Source of the DNA: an uncultured Hyphomonadaceae bacterium
Lineage (GTDB): Bacteria > Pseudomonadota > Alphaproteobacteria > Caulobacterales > Hyphomonadaceae
DNA: 64,000 bases
Direction: 5' to 3'
NCBI GenBank assembly: GCA_913057945.1
Contig: CAJXOF010000005.1
Location: 124,001-188,000, forward strand
In this document: one piece after another, positions 1-9,020 of the stretch
How positions within the stretch are numbered: position 1 is the first letter of the stretch
How the letters are laid out: each line of letters begins with the position of its first letter
Translations under genes and position numbers: made by a program
Notes under the pieces: model-generated
Seen by the model: only the letters and a program-made list of their open reading frames with translations
What the model was told of the DNA's origin: nothing
The model's database searches: none

Positions 1-2267
1 ACCTCATTTCGCAAATCTGCGACTATTTTGTTTCGGCAAAAATCTCGGATCTCTACCGGACTGAAACCCAGCTCTTCCAGACATTGCGCGGTGTGCTCCC
101 CGAGGTCCGGTACACCGCTCTGCGGCAAAGCGGGCTGCCCGTCGAAGAGCCAGAACGTGCCGACCATGTCGACCATTCCGAACTTCGATTGATTGAACCG
201 CGCGACCAGGCCTTTGTCCAGATTGGCGGGATCTGCGAAAAACCTGCCCCGATTATCCGTCCTGGCTTCGGTCGCCGCAATTGCGCAATCGTCGGCGAGG
301 CACAGGGCTTCGACGACGGTCAAACCGGCCATGTAGTCTTCAACGCCGCTGACACTGGTTTGTCCGCTATGCTGCTGCAGGCTGCTCCATGTGTCGGGCG
401 CATCGCTGGCGAAAGCGACCCAGCCATCCATGCACCGATAGAGGCGTCGGGTCGAAGATACGCCCATTTGCTGCTGGTCCAGCCCCGGATAGGGCGTCAG
501 TGACCCGTCTTCGAGCACGATGGTTTCACTCACTGTCATCAGGCCAGCGCCGAGAAGCGAGGCGTCGACCGCCTGGCCTCCATGCCCATTGTCCCTGTGA
601 TACAGGCCGAGCAGCGTGACAAAGAGGCTGGCGAGCGCGCATTGATGATCCATCATGCCGAAACGATGCCACATCGGCTGGTTGCCTTCGCCCGCGCCCT
701 CAAATTCCCAGCCTGTCTGGGCCTGGAACAACTGGTCATAGCCCGGCCAGTCCTTCCGGGGGCCCTTGGGTCCGTACGCGCTGACATGACAGTAGATGAG
801 TTCAGGATTGATGACTGACAGCGTCTCGTAAACGATGCCGAGCCGATGCGCCGCCGGAAGCCGGATATTGTGGTGGACGATGTCGGCCCATTCCGCGAGG
901 CTGGCAATGATATCAGCCGCCGTTTCGTGCTTTAGGTCGACAGCGAGCGATCGCTTGCCTCTTTGGCAGCCAAAGAAGGCGCCATCATTGCGGCGCAGCG
1001 GGTCGCCCGTGAGACCTTCGACCTTCACCACATCTGCGCCGAGGTCGGACAACATCATTGTTGCGAACGGCCCGGCAAGGAAAGCCCCAAAGTCGGCCAC
1101 TTTCACGCCGTTCAACGGCAATTCCTCGGCCGCGCCTGGCGAGCTGGAATTGCTACTTCCCGCTCTTTCGCTCGACCAGTCGCCATCGCGCCATGGCGAG
1201 AAGGATGCAGCGGGACGGAAAGCGCGCATTGGCGGTTCGATGGAGACCGGAGCGCCCGGTTGCCGGGTCTTGCCAAAGACCGGGTTCTCGACGTCGATGA
1301 CATAGCCATTCAGGATGGCTTGCTCGTCGCCATAGATGTGCCCCATCGGCACATCGGGCTGCACGGCCACATCGGCGGACCACAGATCCGCGAGCCAGAC
1401 GTCGCTTGGCCGGGACTTGAAGATGAATTTGTTGGCGCCCCAGTTCGGACAGATGTGATCGCCTTTTTCCCCTGCATTGAGGTCCGCGATCCGATCGGCT
1501 CCAAGTTCCTGCAGGGCCGCGCTCATCAATGGCGCGTGGTCCGGCGTGGACTTGACGTGGATCCACACCCCGTCCGAACATTCGAACTGCGGGGACCGAA
1601 TGGACTTCCCCATTGAATTGGTAAATTCCGGCGTCGCCCGTTCCGCCTTGCGCCACAACATTGCGCTCGGCGCGAGTGCGCCCTGAACCAGGCTCGTTGA
1701 GACGCCGCCAACACCTCTTCCACGCCGCTTCTGTATGAGACGGGCCAGCGTGCCGATGGCGGCAAGATAGGCGCTCCCCCAACTGCCGAGCGGAAACCTC
1801 AGATAGATAGGGCCATCCCGAACACCGGCCTGCTCATCCATGAGTCCCGCCTCGGCAAGAACCAGCGTATCATCGACCGGTCGGTTCTCAAGCTTGTGGC
1901 CCGCCGGCCAACTACCAATCTCGGTAATGATCAGATGAGGATGCCTGTCCTTGATGGCGCGGGAACCGAGCCCGAGCTTCTCCCGGTCATGCGGCGTCAC
2001 ATCGGTGAGCAGAATATCTGCTTCGGACAGGAGATCCTGCAACGCCTGCGCGTCTTCTGGCGCCCTGCAATTTCGCTCCAGTCTCCGCTTGCTGCGATCC
2101 CAGACAGCGAATGATGCCAGTTTTTGCCGCCGTCCTGTCCGATCCCCATCAATCAGAACGACATCTGCGCCCGATTCAGCCAATAACAGACCTGCATACG
2201 CAGCAGCGTGGCCTTGAGACCACTCCACAACCCTGATCTTGCTCAGAACGCCTTCAGGCTTGGACAT
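1..2267 (-). CDS. CaiB/BaiF family III CoA-transferase, tandem two-domain, 3' end cut by window
   Basis: The reading frame opens at an ATG (2265-2267) and runs off the left edge with no stop, giving at least 755 residues. Family III CoA-transferases are normally about 400 residues, so this is a tandem fusion. A first copy fills about residues 1-370. A second starts near residue 381 with the typical DFGAFLAGP and LGADVVKVE segments. The second copy keeps the family motif with the catalytic Asp (VDASL, D568). In the first copy the matching motif reads VSTSL (S190), so that half probably cannot form the acyl-aspartate intermediate. Expected role: moving CoA between acids in the acyl-CoA pathway encoded alongside. 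It is divergent from the DUF35 gene. The family is certain; the substrate is unknown. Confidence 0.9.
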   Translation of the reverse strand, partial: MSKPEGVLSKIRVVEWSQGHAAAYAGLLLAESGADVVLIDGDRTGRRQKLASFAVWDRSKRRLERNCRAPEDAQALQDLLSEADILLTDVTPHDREKLGLGSRAIKDRHPHLIITEIGSWPAGHKLENRPVDDTLVLAEAGLMDEQAGVRDGPIYLRFPLGSWGSAYLAAIGTLARLIQKRRGRGVGGVSTSLVQGALAPSAMLWRKAERATPEFTNSMGKSIRSPQFECSDGVWIHVKSTPDHAPLMSAALQELGADRIADLNAGEKGDHICPNWGANKFIFKSRPSDVWLADLWSADVAVQPDVPMGHIYGDEQAILNGYVIDVENPVFGKTRQPGAPVSIEPPMRAFRPAASFSPWRDGDWSSERAGSSNSSSPGAAEELPLNGVKVADFGAFLAGPFATMMLSDLGADVVKVEGLTGDPLRRNDGAFFGCQRGKRSLAVDLKHETAADIIASLAEWADIVHHNIRLPAAHRLGIVYETLSVINPELIYCHVSAYGPKGPRKDWPGYDQLFQAQTGWEFEGAGEGNQPMWHRFGMMDHQCALASLFVTLLGLYHRDNGHGGQAVDASLLGAGLMTVSETIVLEDGSLTPYPGLDQQQMGVSSTRRLYRCMDGWVAFASDAPDTWSSLQQHSGQTSVSGVEDYMAGLTVVEALCLADDCAIAATEARTDNRGRFFADPANLDKGLVARFNQSKFGMVDMVGTFWLFDGQPALPQSGVPDLGEHTAQCLEELGFSPVEIRDFCRNKIVADLRNE

Positions 2268-2338
2268 TTCAGCTGTTGCTCCCGCAATACATCGTCATTA
2301 GTGAAGAACTATCACATTATTTTGCGATTGAAACCAGC

Positions 2339-2749
2339 ATGCTTAGAAACCACCTACCCGTTATAGATAAAGATAATTTTGAATTCTGGACAGGCGGTGC
2401 GTCTGGGAAGCTAATCATAACGCAATGTCAGAATTGTAACCTCTATATTCATCCACACTCTGACATTTGCAGACGCTGCCACTCACGCGACCTGGCGCCC
2501 GCCGCCCTGTCTGGCCGCGGCGTCATCTCAACCTACACGATTAACCATCAGGTCTGGGAGCCGGGCCTCGAGACGCCCTATACCGTCGCCATCGTGACGC
2601 TCGAGGAACAGGATGGACTGAACCTGACGACCAATATCGTGAATTGCGACCCGGCGGACGTCCGTATCGGCATGCCCGTCACCGTCGTGTTCGAACAGGT
2701 TGAGGATGTCTGGCTTCCCCTCTTCGAACCTTCGCCAGCGCGCACGTAA
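2339..2749 (+). CDS. DUF35 zinc-ribbon/OB-fold protein
   Basis: This 136-residue protein has an N-terminal FW-TGG segment, a rubredoxin-like zinc ribbon with Cys at 30, 33, 44 and 47, and a C-terminal OB-fold. That is the layout of DUF35 (ChsH2-like) proteins. Members of the family bind acyl-CoA and usually work with a thiolase-fold partner or with a MaoC partner. No thiolase gene is present here, but a MaoC hydratase gene follows 42 bp downstream. The ATG at 2339 was chosen over one at 2276 because family members start just before the FW motif; neither has a strong ribosome binding site. It probably forms an operon with the hydratase gene. Confidence 0.85.
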   Translation: MLRNHLPVIDKDNFEFWTGGASGKLIITQCQNCNLYIHPHSDICRRCHSRDLAPAALSGRGVISTYTINHQVWEPGLETPYTVAIVTLEEQDGLNLTTNIVNCDPADVRIGMPVTVVFEQVEDVWLPLFEPSPART

Positions 2750-2791
2750 TCGCACTGCCCGTCTGGCGCCCCATCACACTTGGAGACATCC

Positions 2792-3646
2792 ATGCCAATC
2801 AAGTACCCGGAAATCCTGGACCTCAAATCCTCAGGGCAAATCAAGGAATGGACCCGTCAGGATTCGATGCTCTACGCACTCGGTCTCGGCCTGGCCTCAG
2901 ACCCGCTTGATGCGCACGAACTGCCTTTCGTCTACGAAAAGGACCAGAAGACGATGCCGACCATCGCGGCCATTCTCGTCCGCGGTCTTGGCGTCACAGT
3001 CGACGCACTTGGCATCGACTACCGGCTGTCCGTTCACGGCGAACAATCCATCATCTGGCACACGCCGATGCCGGCACACGGCCGAATCCGGGGTGAAGGA
3101 CGCGTCCTTTCTGTCTTCGACAAGGGCGATAAGGGCGCCGTGGTCAACACTGAAACCGTCCTGATCGATACCGAAACGGACACACCCCTCGCGACCGTCA
3201 GGGTCACATCCTTCGCGCGAGGCGATGGAAATTGCGGCGCCCCGAGGGACGGCGCACCGGCGCCCCATCCGATGCCGGAAAGGGCCCCCGACAAGACCAG
3301 CTCCCTTACGACAAGGCCCGACCAGGCCCTGCTCTACCGGTTGAGCGGCGACTATAATCCCCTGCACGCCGATCCAGCCGCAGCGAAAGCCGCCGGCTTC
3401 GATCGCCCGATCCTCCACGGTCTGTGCACTTATGGACTGGCAGCGCGGGCCATCCTTGAGGCTTATGGCGACTTTAGGCCGGAGACGCTCAAGGAACTGC
3501 AAGCGCGCTTTTCGGCGCCGGTCTTTCCCGGCGACACAATTACTTTCGAACTGTGGAAGTCAGGAACCGAGATATCCTTCACGGCGCACGTGAAGGCGCG
3601 GAATGTGACCGTGCTCAAGAACGGCCGCGCCGTAATAGAAGGCTAA
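2792..3646 (+). CDS. MaoC-like (hydratase 2 type) enoyl-CoA hydratase
   Basis: This 284-residue double hot-dog protein carries the (R)-specific hydratase 2 signature SGDYNPLHADP near residues 185-195, with the catalytic Asp (D187) and His (H192). Family members add water to 2-enoyl-CoA esters, and the two-repeat form is typical of steroid and branched-chain acyl-CoA hydratases. The ATG at 2792 has a GGAGA ribosome binding site at 2782-2786; an upstream TTG in frame is less likely. The gene follows the DUF35 gene, and the encoded proteins may form a complex. An SDR of the MFE-2 dehydrogenase type at 18639 could carry out the next oxidation step. Confidence 0.88.
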   Translation: MPIKYPEILDLKSSGQIKEWTRQDSMLYALGLGLASDPLDAHELPFVYEKDQKTMPTIAAILVRGLGVTVDALGIDYRLSVHGEQSIIWHTPMPAHGRIRGEGRVLSVFDKGDKGAVVNTETVLIDTETDTPLATVRVTSFARGDGNCGAPRDGAPAPHPMPERAPDKTSSLTTRPDQALLYRLSGDYNPLHADPAAAKAAGFDRPILHGLCTYGLAARAILEAYGDFRPETLKELQARFSAPVFPGDTITFELWKSGTEISFTAHVKARNVTVLKNGRAVIEG

Positions 3647-3713
3647 TCGCCGATCAATCAGCCTTGAAACGGGAAGTCGGGCCGGAGAACAAGCCGGCCC
3701 GAAATCGTCTCTC

Positions 3714-4652
3714 TTATGCCGCCTCTTCCTGAGGGACGCTGGACGATACCTTTGCGCGTTTCGCCTTCGGCGCCAACGCTTGTGCCGTTTTCCAGAAGTG
3801 CGATACCGTCGCGCGTGGCGGTTCATTTCGGCGAACCAGCGCATATTCCACGATCGGTGTGCGGCCCTTCAGGGGGACGTGCACGAAGGACGCGTCCACA
3901 CCAGGATCGCTGTGTGGATAGCTGAAGCTGATAAACGGTAGCCGCTGCTCATGCGCCAGATGAGCGATAGCCTGCGCGCCTTCCGGCACGATGATGGCCT
4001 CGACGCCCCGGTCGATGATCGGCGCGTAGATGCAGTCGTAGAATTCCTGATTGATGCGGGGATTGGTAACCGGAATCTTGCGCCCCTTCAGATCATCAAG
4101 TGAAACACTATCGCGGCTCGCCAGCTCATCCTCTTTCGGAACCAGCAGGCTGACCGGGCTAGAATGAATGATCAGGGACTCAAAGTCCGGCAATTCGCTG
4201 AACAGCGGAATGAGCGCAAAATCGATCAGGCGCTTGCGCAATTTCGAGATCAGTCTCGACGTATAATTGCTCGTAATCTCGACGCTGACACGGTCGTGGC
4301 GCTCTTCAAACTGGGTGAAGAGCTCACGACGCTCAGGCACCCAGTAGGTAAACGGATTAACGCCAACTTGGATAACCTGACTGTGGCTCTTCATCATGTG
4401 CTTCGCCTTGTCGAGACACTCGTCACTGGCGACTTTCAGGAGATAGGCCTCTCCATAGAGCAGCTCACCTTCAGTGGTGAGACGGACGGACCGCGTGCTG
4501 CGAACGAAGAGCGGAAACCCAAGCCGCATCTCCAATTGCTGGATCTGTCTTGAAAGCCAGGGCTGATCCACATTCAAGCGTCTCGCGGCCTTGCTAAATG
4601 ACAGTTCTTCAGCAACGGCGGCAAAACGAATAAGTCTGTCTATCTCCGACAT
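3714..4652 (-). CDS. LysR family transcriptional regulator
   Basis: This 312-residue protein has an N-terminal winged helix-turn-helix (FAAVAEELSFSKAARRLNV, then LSRQIQQLE) and a LysR substrate-binding domain. An AGGGAG site (4660-4665) lies 7 bases before the ATG at 4652; a second ATG directly upstream at 4655 has poorer spacing. It is transcribed away from the crotonase gene at 4871 across a 218-bp gap that holds a LysR-type dyad (4761-4783), the usual arrangement for a LysR protein controlling its divergent neighbour. The inducer is probably a pathway acid or CoA ester, but that is inference. The C-terminal tail after about residue 285 is rich in Ala, Lys and Ser. Confidence 0.92.
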   Translation of the reverse strand: MSEIDRLIRFAAVAEELSFSKAARRLNVDQPWLSRQIQQLEMRLGFPLFVRSTRSVRLTTEGELLYGEAYLLKVASDECLDKAKHMMKSHSQVIQVGVNPFTYWVPERRELFTQFEERHDRVSVEITSNYTSRLISKLRKRLIDFALIPLFSELPDFESLIIHSSPVSLLVPKEDELASRDSVSLDDLKGRKIPVTNPRINQEFYDCIYAPIIDRGVEAIIVPEGAQAIAHLAHEQRLPFISFSYPHSDPGVDASFVHVPLKGRTPIVEYALVRRNEPPRATVSHFWKTAQALAPKAKRAKVSSSVPQEEAA

Positions 4653-4760
4653 CATTTTCTCCCTAGGATCGCAGATTATGTATTTTCTGTTTTTTTCCTG
4701 AAGGATAGCCTGTCTCAAGCGCGCTGTATTTGCAATGGTCTTGAGCAAATACACATAAGC

Positions 4761-4783
4761 AAATTCGAAAAAAATTAGAATTT
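4761..4783. promoter_or_regulatory. Candidate LysR-type operator dyad
   Basis: AAATTC and GAATTT form a perfect inverted repeat separated by 11 bases, matching the T-N11-A layout of LysR boxes. It lies in the AT-rich gap between the lysR start (4652) and the crotonase start (4871). Binding by the neighbouring regulator is inference. Confidence 0.45.
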
Positions 4784-4870
4784 TCAGTGACGATGCTTCA
4801 TAATTAAATTTCGTTTCGCTGAAAACTCGGCCCCCGAGGCGGGCTCAAACATGCAATGGAGAGAAAACTC

Positions 4871-5668
4871 ATGGGCTACAGCACTATTCTTTTTGACGTG
4901 TCGGAGGGCATTGCGACGATCACGCTCAATCGGCCGGAGGCCTATAATAGCTTCACCCGGGATATGACGAACGAATTCGCTGACGTGTGGAACCGTGTCC
5001 GCGACGATGATGCCGTTCGGGTGATCGTTTTGCGGGCCGCGCCATGCCCGGCATTCTGCTCTGGCGCAGATGTGAAGGGCGGCCCCGGGATTACACCCTA
5101 TCGGCTGCCGGAGTCGCGCCAGAAACCATGGCAGATGGATGACCCCGCAGAATCGCTCGGGCCAAAATCCAACAAGGTCTGGAAGCCGATGATCGTCGCC
5201 GTCTCAGGCATTTGCGCAGGCGGCGCCTTCTACTTCCTGAACGAAGCCGACATCATCATCTGTTCGGACGATTCAACCTTCTTCGACCCCCATGTGAGCT
5301 TCAACATGGTATCGGCCTGCGAGCCGGTTGGCGCGCTTGCAAGAATGCCCCTGTCGGAAATCCAGCGCATGGTGCTGCTCGGCAATGAAGAACGCATGTC
5401 GGCAGAGACCGCGCTTCGCATCAGCCTCGTGACTGAGATCACCACCCGCGATGACCTTTGGGACCGCGCAGGGGAGCTGGCGACATCGATCGCCAACAAG
5501 CACCCCGTCGCGATTGAAGGCTCTGTCCGTGCGATCTGGGAAGCGCTCAGCCTTCCGCATCGGGAAGCCATGGAAAATGCCCTGATGTACACCCAGATTG
5601 GCAATCCGATCGCGATGGCCGGTACGGAGCGAAAGCTCGGTCAGAAACAGAAATACCGGATCAGATAG
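4871..5668 (+). CDS. Crotonase superfamily protein with altered catalytic residues
   Basis: This 265-residue protein has a crotonase fold: ATITLNRPEAYNS near the start, the oxyanion-hole region FCSGADVKG and the second half GICAGGAFYFLNEADI. Aligned by eye with rat enoyl-CoA hydratase, the two catalytic glutamates (E144, E164) fall on Tyr and His (GGAFYF and FDPHVSF). Simple hydration of enoyl-CoA is therefore unlikely; the superfamily also does isomerisation, retro-Claisen cleavage and thioester hydrolysis. The ATG at 4871 has GGAGAG upstream. It stands alone downstream of the LysR-controlled gap and is probably the regulator's main target. Confidence 0.85.
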   Translation: MGYSTILFDVSEGIATITLNRPEAYNSFTRDMTNEFADVWNRVRDDDAVRVIVLRAAPCPAFCSGADVKGGPGITPYRLPESRQKPWQMDDPAESLGPKSNKVWKPMIVAVSGICAGGAFYFLNEADIIICSDDSTFFDPHVSFNMVSACEPVGALARMPLSEIQRMVLLGNEERMSAETALRISLVTEITTRDDLWDRAGELATSIANKHPVAIEGSVRAIWEALSLPHREAMENALMYTQIGNPIAMAGTERKLGQKQKYRIR

Positions 5669-5700
5669 CACCGGCGCGACCTGGCCGGCAACGGGACCGG

Positions 5701-6477
5701 TCAGGCCTGCATCGCGGCATCAACGCCCGCCAGCGCTGTATTCACGGCTTCGATTTCAAGCATTTCATCAAGACTGCAAGCCGGCGCGGCATTGAGCGCC
5801 GCCTTGGCAAAGCGCAGCGCTGTTGCAGAGCTCGAAGCGAACTGCGCAGCGAGCGCAGAAACCTGCGCCTTCAGCCCATCATCGCTGACGACTTCATCGA
5901 CAAGGCCGAAGGCCAATGCGGCCTGAGCGTCGAAGCGTTCGCTCCGCAGGTACAGCCGCTTGGCCTTGGCAGCCCCCAATATCCTCGTCCAGAACCACGT
6001 GCCGCCCATGTCGCCGGGCAAACCAACCTTCACGAAGGCCGATGTGAGAACCGCAGCCTCTCCCGCAATCCGGAAGTCGCACGCGGCCGCGAGGCTCAAA
6101 CCCGCCCCGGCCGCCGCGCCATTGACCATCGCGATCGTCGGCTTCTCCATCTCGTGGAGCATTTTCGATATCTGTGAAGACGCCCGAAGATACTCGATCC
6201 GGGCCTCCAGCCATTCACCGGCTGTCTCCGCCTGCTCTGAGGCGGCGGCCTTGAGGTCCTTGCCGGCGCAGAACCCTTTTCCTGCACCTGTCAGCACGAC
6301 GCATTTCACGCGCCGGTCTGACGCCGCTTCGGCGACGCGCGCTTTTAGCACGTCATAGAGTTCCGGCGTGACGGCGTTCAGCCTGTCGGGCCGGTTCAGC
6401 GTCAGCCATTGCACCCCATCGACCAGTTCGCTCAGGACAGGCTCGGCGCCTGTGGCTATTGATTGCCCTGCGGTCAT
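5701..6477 (-). CDS. Enoyl-CoA hydratase/isomerase family protein (PaaG-like)
   Basis: This 258-residue crotonase has LTLNRPDRLNAV, the oxyanion-hole segment GAGKGFCAGKDL and GAAAGAGLSLAAACDF. The usual hydratase glutamates are absent, but GLPGDMGGT carries an Asp at the position used as catalytic acid/base in PaaG-type Delta3-Delta2 isomerases. It is therefore more likely a double-bond isomerase than a hydratase. Its ATG overlaps the stop of the acyl-CoA dehydrogenase gene upstream by 4 bp (ATGA), so the two are translationally coupled. Its end faces the crotonase gene at 4871-5668 convergently. Confidence 0.88.
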   Translation of the reverse strand: MTAGQSIATGAEPVLSELVDGVQWLTLNRPDRLNAVTPELYDVLKARVAEAASDRRVKCVVLTGAGKGFCAGKDLKAAASEQAETAGEWLEARIEYLRASSQISKMLHEMEKPTIAMVNGAAAGAGLSLAAACDFRIAGEAAVLTSAFVKVGLPGDMGGTWFWTRILGAAKAKRLYLRSERFDAQAALAFGLVDEVVSDDGLKAQVSALAAQFASSSATALRFAKAALNAAPACSLDEMLEIEAVNTALAGVDAAMQA

Positions 6478-7691
6478 GAGGTCGGGATCTTGTTGAAGGG
6501 CACTGTCTTGTCGACGCGAATATCGCCCGGCAGCCCCAGAACGCGTTCTGCCACGATATTCCGAAGCACCTCATCAGTGCCACCCGCGAGCCGTCCGCCC
6601 GGGCTCATCATCATGGACATCTGGTAGACAGCGCTTGCGACGGATTCTTCAGCGTCGCGCACGCCGCCCCATTCCCCCTGAACATCCATCATCTCCAGCG
6701 CCACAGCCTGCGCCGTGTTGGCCGAGACGAGTTTGCTGATCGAGGATTCAGGTCCCGGCGTTTCGCCGCGCGACAGGGCTGTCAGCGTCCGGAACCCGGT
6801 CAGCTCGACACCCTTCGACGCAACATACCACTCGGCGATCTTTTCCCGGAATGCGCGATCCTTCGAAGCGGGCTGGCCATCCAGACCGGTGACGCCAGCT
6901 GCGGTTTTCATGGCGTCGCGATACGTCGGGCCACTCCCGCCGCCAATCGACAGCCGCTCATTCATCAAGGTGACGAGCGACATTCTCCAGCCATCATCAA
7001 CCTCTCCGATGCGCTGGCTGTCATCGACCTCCACGTCGTCAAACCACACCTCGTTGAACATTGACCGACCGGACATCTGCTTGATCGGCTGAACCTTGAT
7101 GCCGGGCGAGCGCATGTCGATCCAGAACATGGTCAGCCCCTTGTGTTTGGGCTTGTCCGGACTGGTACGCACCAGCAGCAGGCCGTAATCGGCAAAATGC
7201 GCGCCGGACGTCCAGACTTTCTGGCCGTTGACCGTCCACTTGTCGCCGTTCCGGATGGCACGCATCCGGAGGCCGGCAAGGTCAGACCCCGCACTGGGTT
7301 CTGAAAAGAGCTGGCACCACGCTTCCTCACCCAGAAGGGCCGGCCCGATGAAACGCTTCGTCGCCTCGGCGCCGAGCACTTTCATCAGGGTTGGAAGACA
7401 CATGCCGAATGTCACATCGAAATAGCCACGCGGGACATCGTATTTCGCTTCTTCCTGGTTATAGATGACCTGCTGGATGGAGGTCCCGCCGCCGCCGCCG
7501 ACCTCTTTTGGCCAGGTGATGCAGGCAAATCCGCCCTCGAACTTGGTCCGCTGCCAGTCGCGCGCGGCCTGCAGTTTATCCTCATCGGTCGGCAGGCTCG
7601 CAAACCAACCCTTGGCTGGGCCGTTGGCCGCCAGCCAGTCGCGGGCAGTCTTGCGGAATGCGGCTTCTTCGTCTGTATCGTCGAAATCCAA
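6474..7691 (-). CDS. Acyl-CoA dehydrogenase, large (catalytic-type) subunit
   Basis: This is a 405-residue flavoprotein dehydrogenase. The FAD-binding middle domain shows LFSEPSAGSDLAGL and WTVNGQKVWTSGA; the C-terminal helical domain ends in NIVAERVLGLP. The Glu of MCAD-type enzymes is missing (AGGT instead of EGT), but NERLSIGGG puts a Glu (E245) at the position used by isovaleryl-CoA dehydrogenase. No ATG fits the N-terminus; a TTG at 7691 with AGAGGG upstream gives the normal domain length. The smaller dehydrogenase gene at 7880 is divergent and probably encodes its partner in a heterotetramer. Confidence 0.9.
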   Translation of the reverse strand: MDFDDTDEEAAFRKTARDWLAANGPAKGWFASLPTDEDKLQAARDWQRTKFEGGFACITWPKEVGGGGGTSIQQVIYNQEEAKYDVPRGYFDVTFGMCLPTLMKVLGAEATKRFIGPALLGEEAWCQLFSEPSAGSDLAGLRMRAIRNGDKWTVNGQKVWTSGAHFADYGLLLVRTSPDKPKHKGLTMFWIDMRSPGIKVQPIKQMSGRSMFNEVWFDDVEVDDSQRIGEVDDGWRMSLVTLMNERLSIGGGSGPTYRDAMKTAAGVTGLDGQPASKDRAFREKIAEWYVASKGVELTGFRTLTALSRGETPGPESSISKLVSANTAQAVALEMMDVQGEWGGVRDAEESVASAVYQMSMMMSPGGRLAGGTDEVLRNIVAERVLGLPGDIRVDKTVPFNKIPTS

Positions 7692-7879
7692 GAGAGGCCC
7701 TCTGCTTATATCTGCTGCGTCAATTTCACGACGCTCAGCGTATCGCAGGCGCAGCAAAACCCCAGCCCTCGACAGATGCGTAAATCGGAAGCGGCCGGGA
7801 TGTTTTGGCCTAACCTCCCAAACCGATCTGCCGCTACGGTGACGCATCTATTAATCGAGCGGCACAGGGTGACCAGCGC

Positions 7880-8989
7880 ATGAATTTCGACTTCTCAGAG
7901 GACCAGCAATTCCTGAAAACAGAGGCCCGTAAGTTCCTTGATGCAGAATGCCCGCCCGACCGCGTCCGCAAGAGCCTGGAAACGAATGCAGGGGCCTTCG
8001 ATGCCGATCTCTGGCAGAAAATCATCGATATGGGCTGGGTCGCGGCTGGACTGCCGGAAGAGGTCGGTGGTCTCGGTCTCGGCCGCGTTGATGTGTGCGC
8101 CATTGCCGAGGAACTCGGCCGGGCTTGCGCCCCAATCCCGTTCAACTCCACCGTCTTCGGCTTCGCCGAGGCCGTTCAGTGCGGCGGCTCCCCCGAGCAA
8201 TCTCAGGACTGGTTGACAAGGGTTGCCGCCGGTAATTTGATCGGCTGCCTCGCCCTCACCGAACAACCCGGTCCGCTCAATTTCGAAGGCATCGAAACCA
8301 CTTATGAAAACGGCAAGCTGACGGGAACAAAGGCACCGGTCACCGATGGCGCAATCGCCAATGCGGCGATTGTGCTCGCCCGCCATGATGGAAAGATCGG
8401 CCTGTTCGTTGCGTCGCTTGATGGCGTCGAGGCACAGCCTCTCGAAAGCATCGATCAGAGCCGCGGCGTTGCCCGTCTGGTCTTTGACGGAGCACCGGCT
8501 GAACCGCTTTGCACCGGCAGGTCAGGCGAAGACCTTTTGCGCCGCGTCCTGCAAGGTGTCGCCGTATTCACGGCGTTCGAACAGCTAGGCGGCGCAGAGC
8601 GTTGTCTCGACATGGCCCGCGGCTTTGCAATGCAACGCTTCGCGTTCGGCCGACCGATTGCCGGGTTTCAGGCCATCAAACACAAGCTCGCCGACATGTA
8701 TGTGAAGAATACGCTGGCACGCGCGCATGCCTATTACGGTGCATGGGCGTTGGCCGGCGACAAGGCAGAGCTGCCGCTCGCCGCTGCCGCTGCCCGCGTA
8801 GCCGCCTGTGACGCCTACTGGTTCGCATCGAAAGAGAACATCCAGACCCATGGCGGCATGGGCTTCACATGGGAAGCGGACTGCCACCTCTACTTCCGGC
8901 GCGCCCGTCATCTCGCGCTGGTCGGCGGCTCGGCGCGCGAGTGGAAAGAGCTGCTGGCCACCGCGATCGAGCTGGAAACAGCGGCCTGA
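7880..8989 (+). CDS. Acyl-CoA dehydrogenase, small (non-catalytic-type) subunit
   Basis: This 369-residue acyl-CoA dehydrogenase has the N-terminal segment MNFDFSEDQQFLKTEARKF, a reduced middle domain (LALTEQPGP) and the C-terminal RFAFGRPIAGFQAIKHKLADM with THGGMGFTWE. Neither usual position has a catalytic Glu: the isovaleryl-type site is Val and the MCAD-type site is Gly. In known alpha2-beta2 dehydrogenases for bulky acyl-CoAs only one subunit carries the base, so this one probably pairs with the large subunit encoded divergently at 6474-7691. The 188-bp gap between them should hold promoters for both. The assignment as a pair is inference. Confidence 0.9.
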   Translation: MNFDFSEDQQFLKTEARKFLDAECPPDRVRKSLETNAGAFDADLWQKIIDMGWVAAGLPEEVGGLGLGRVDVCAIAEELGRACAPIPFNSTVFGFAEAVQCGGSPEQSQDWLTRVAAGNLIGCLALTEQPGPLNFEGIETTYENGKLTGTKAPVTDGAIANAAIVLARHDGKIGLFVASLDGVEAQPLESIDQSRGVARLVFDGAPAEPLCTGRSGEDLLRRVLQGVAVFTAFEQLGGAERCLDMARGFAMQRFAFGRPIAGFQAIKHKLADMYVKNTLARAHAYYGAWALAGDKAELPLAAAAARVAACDAYWFASKENIQTHGGMGFTWEADCHLYFRRARHLALVGGSAREWKELLATAIELETAA

Positions 8990-9020
8990 CGCGTCCTGCG
9001 CGCAGGGGCCATCATGCAGC

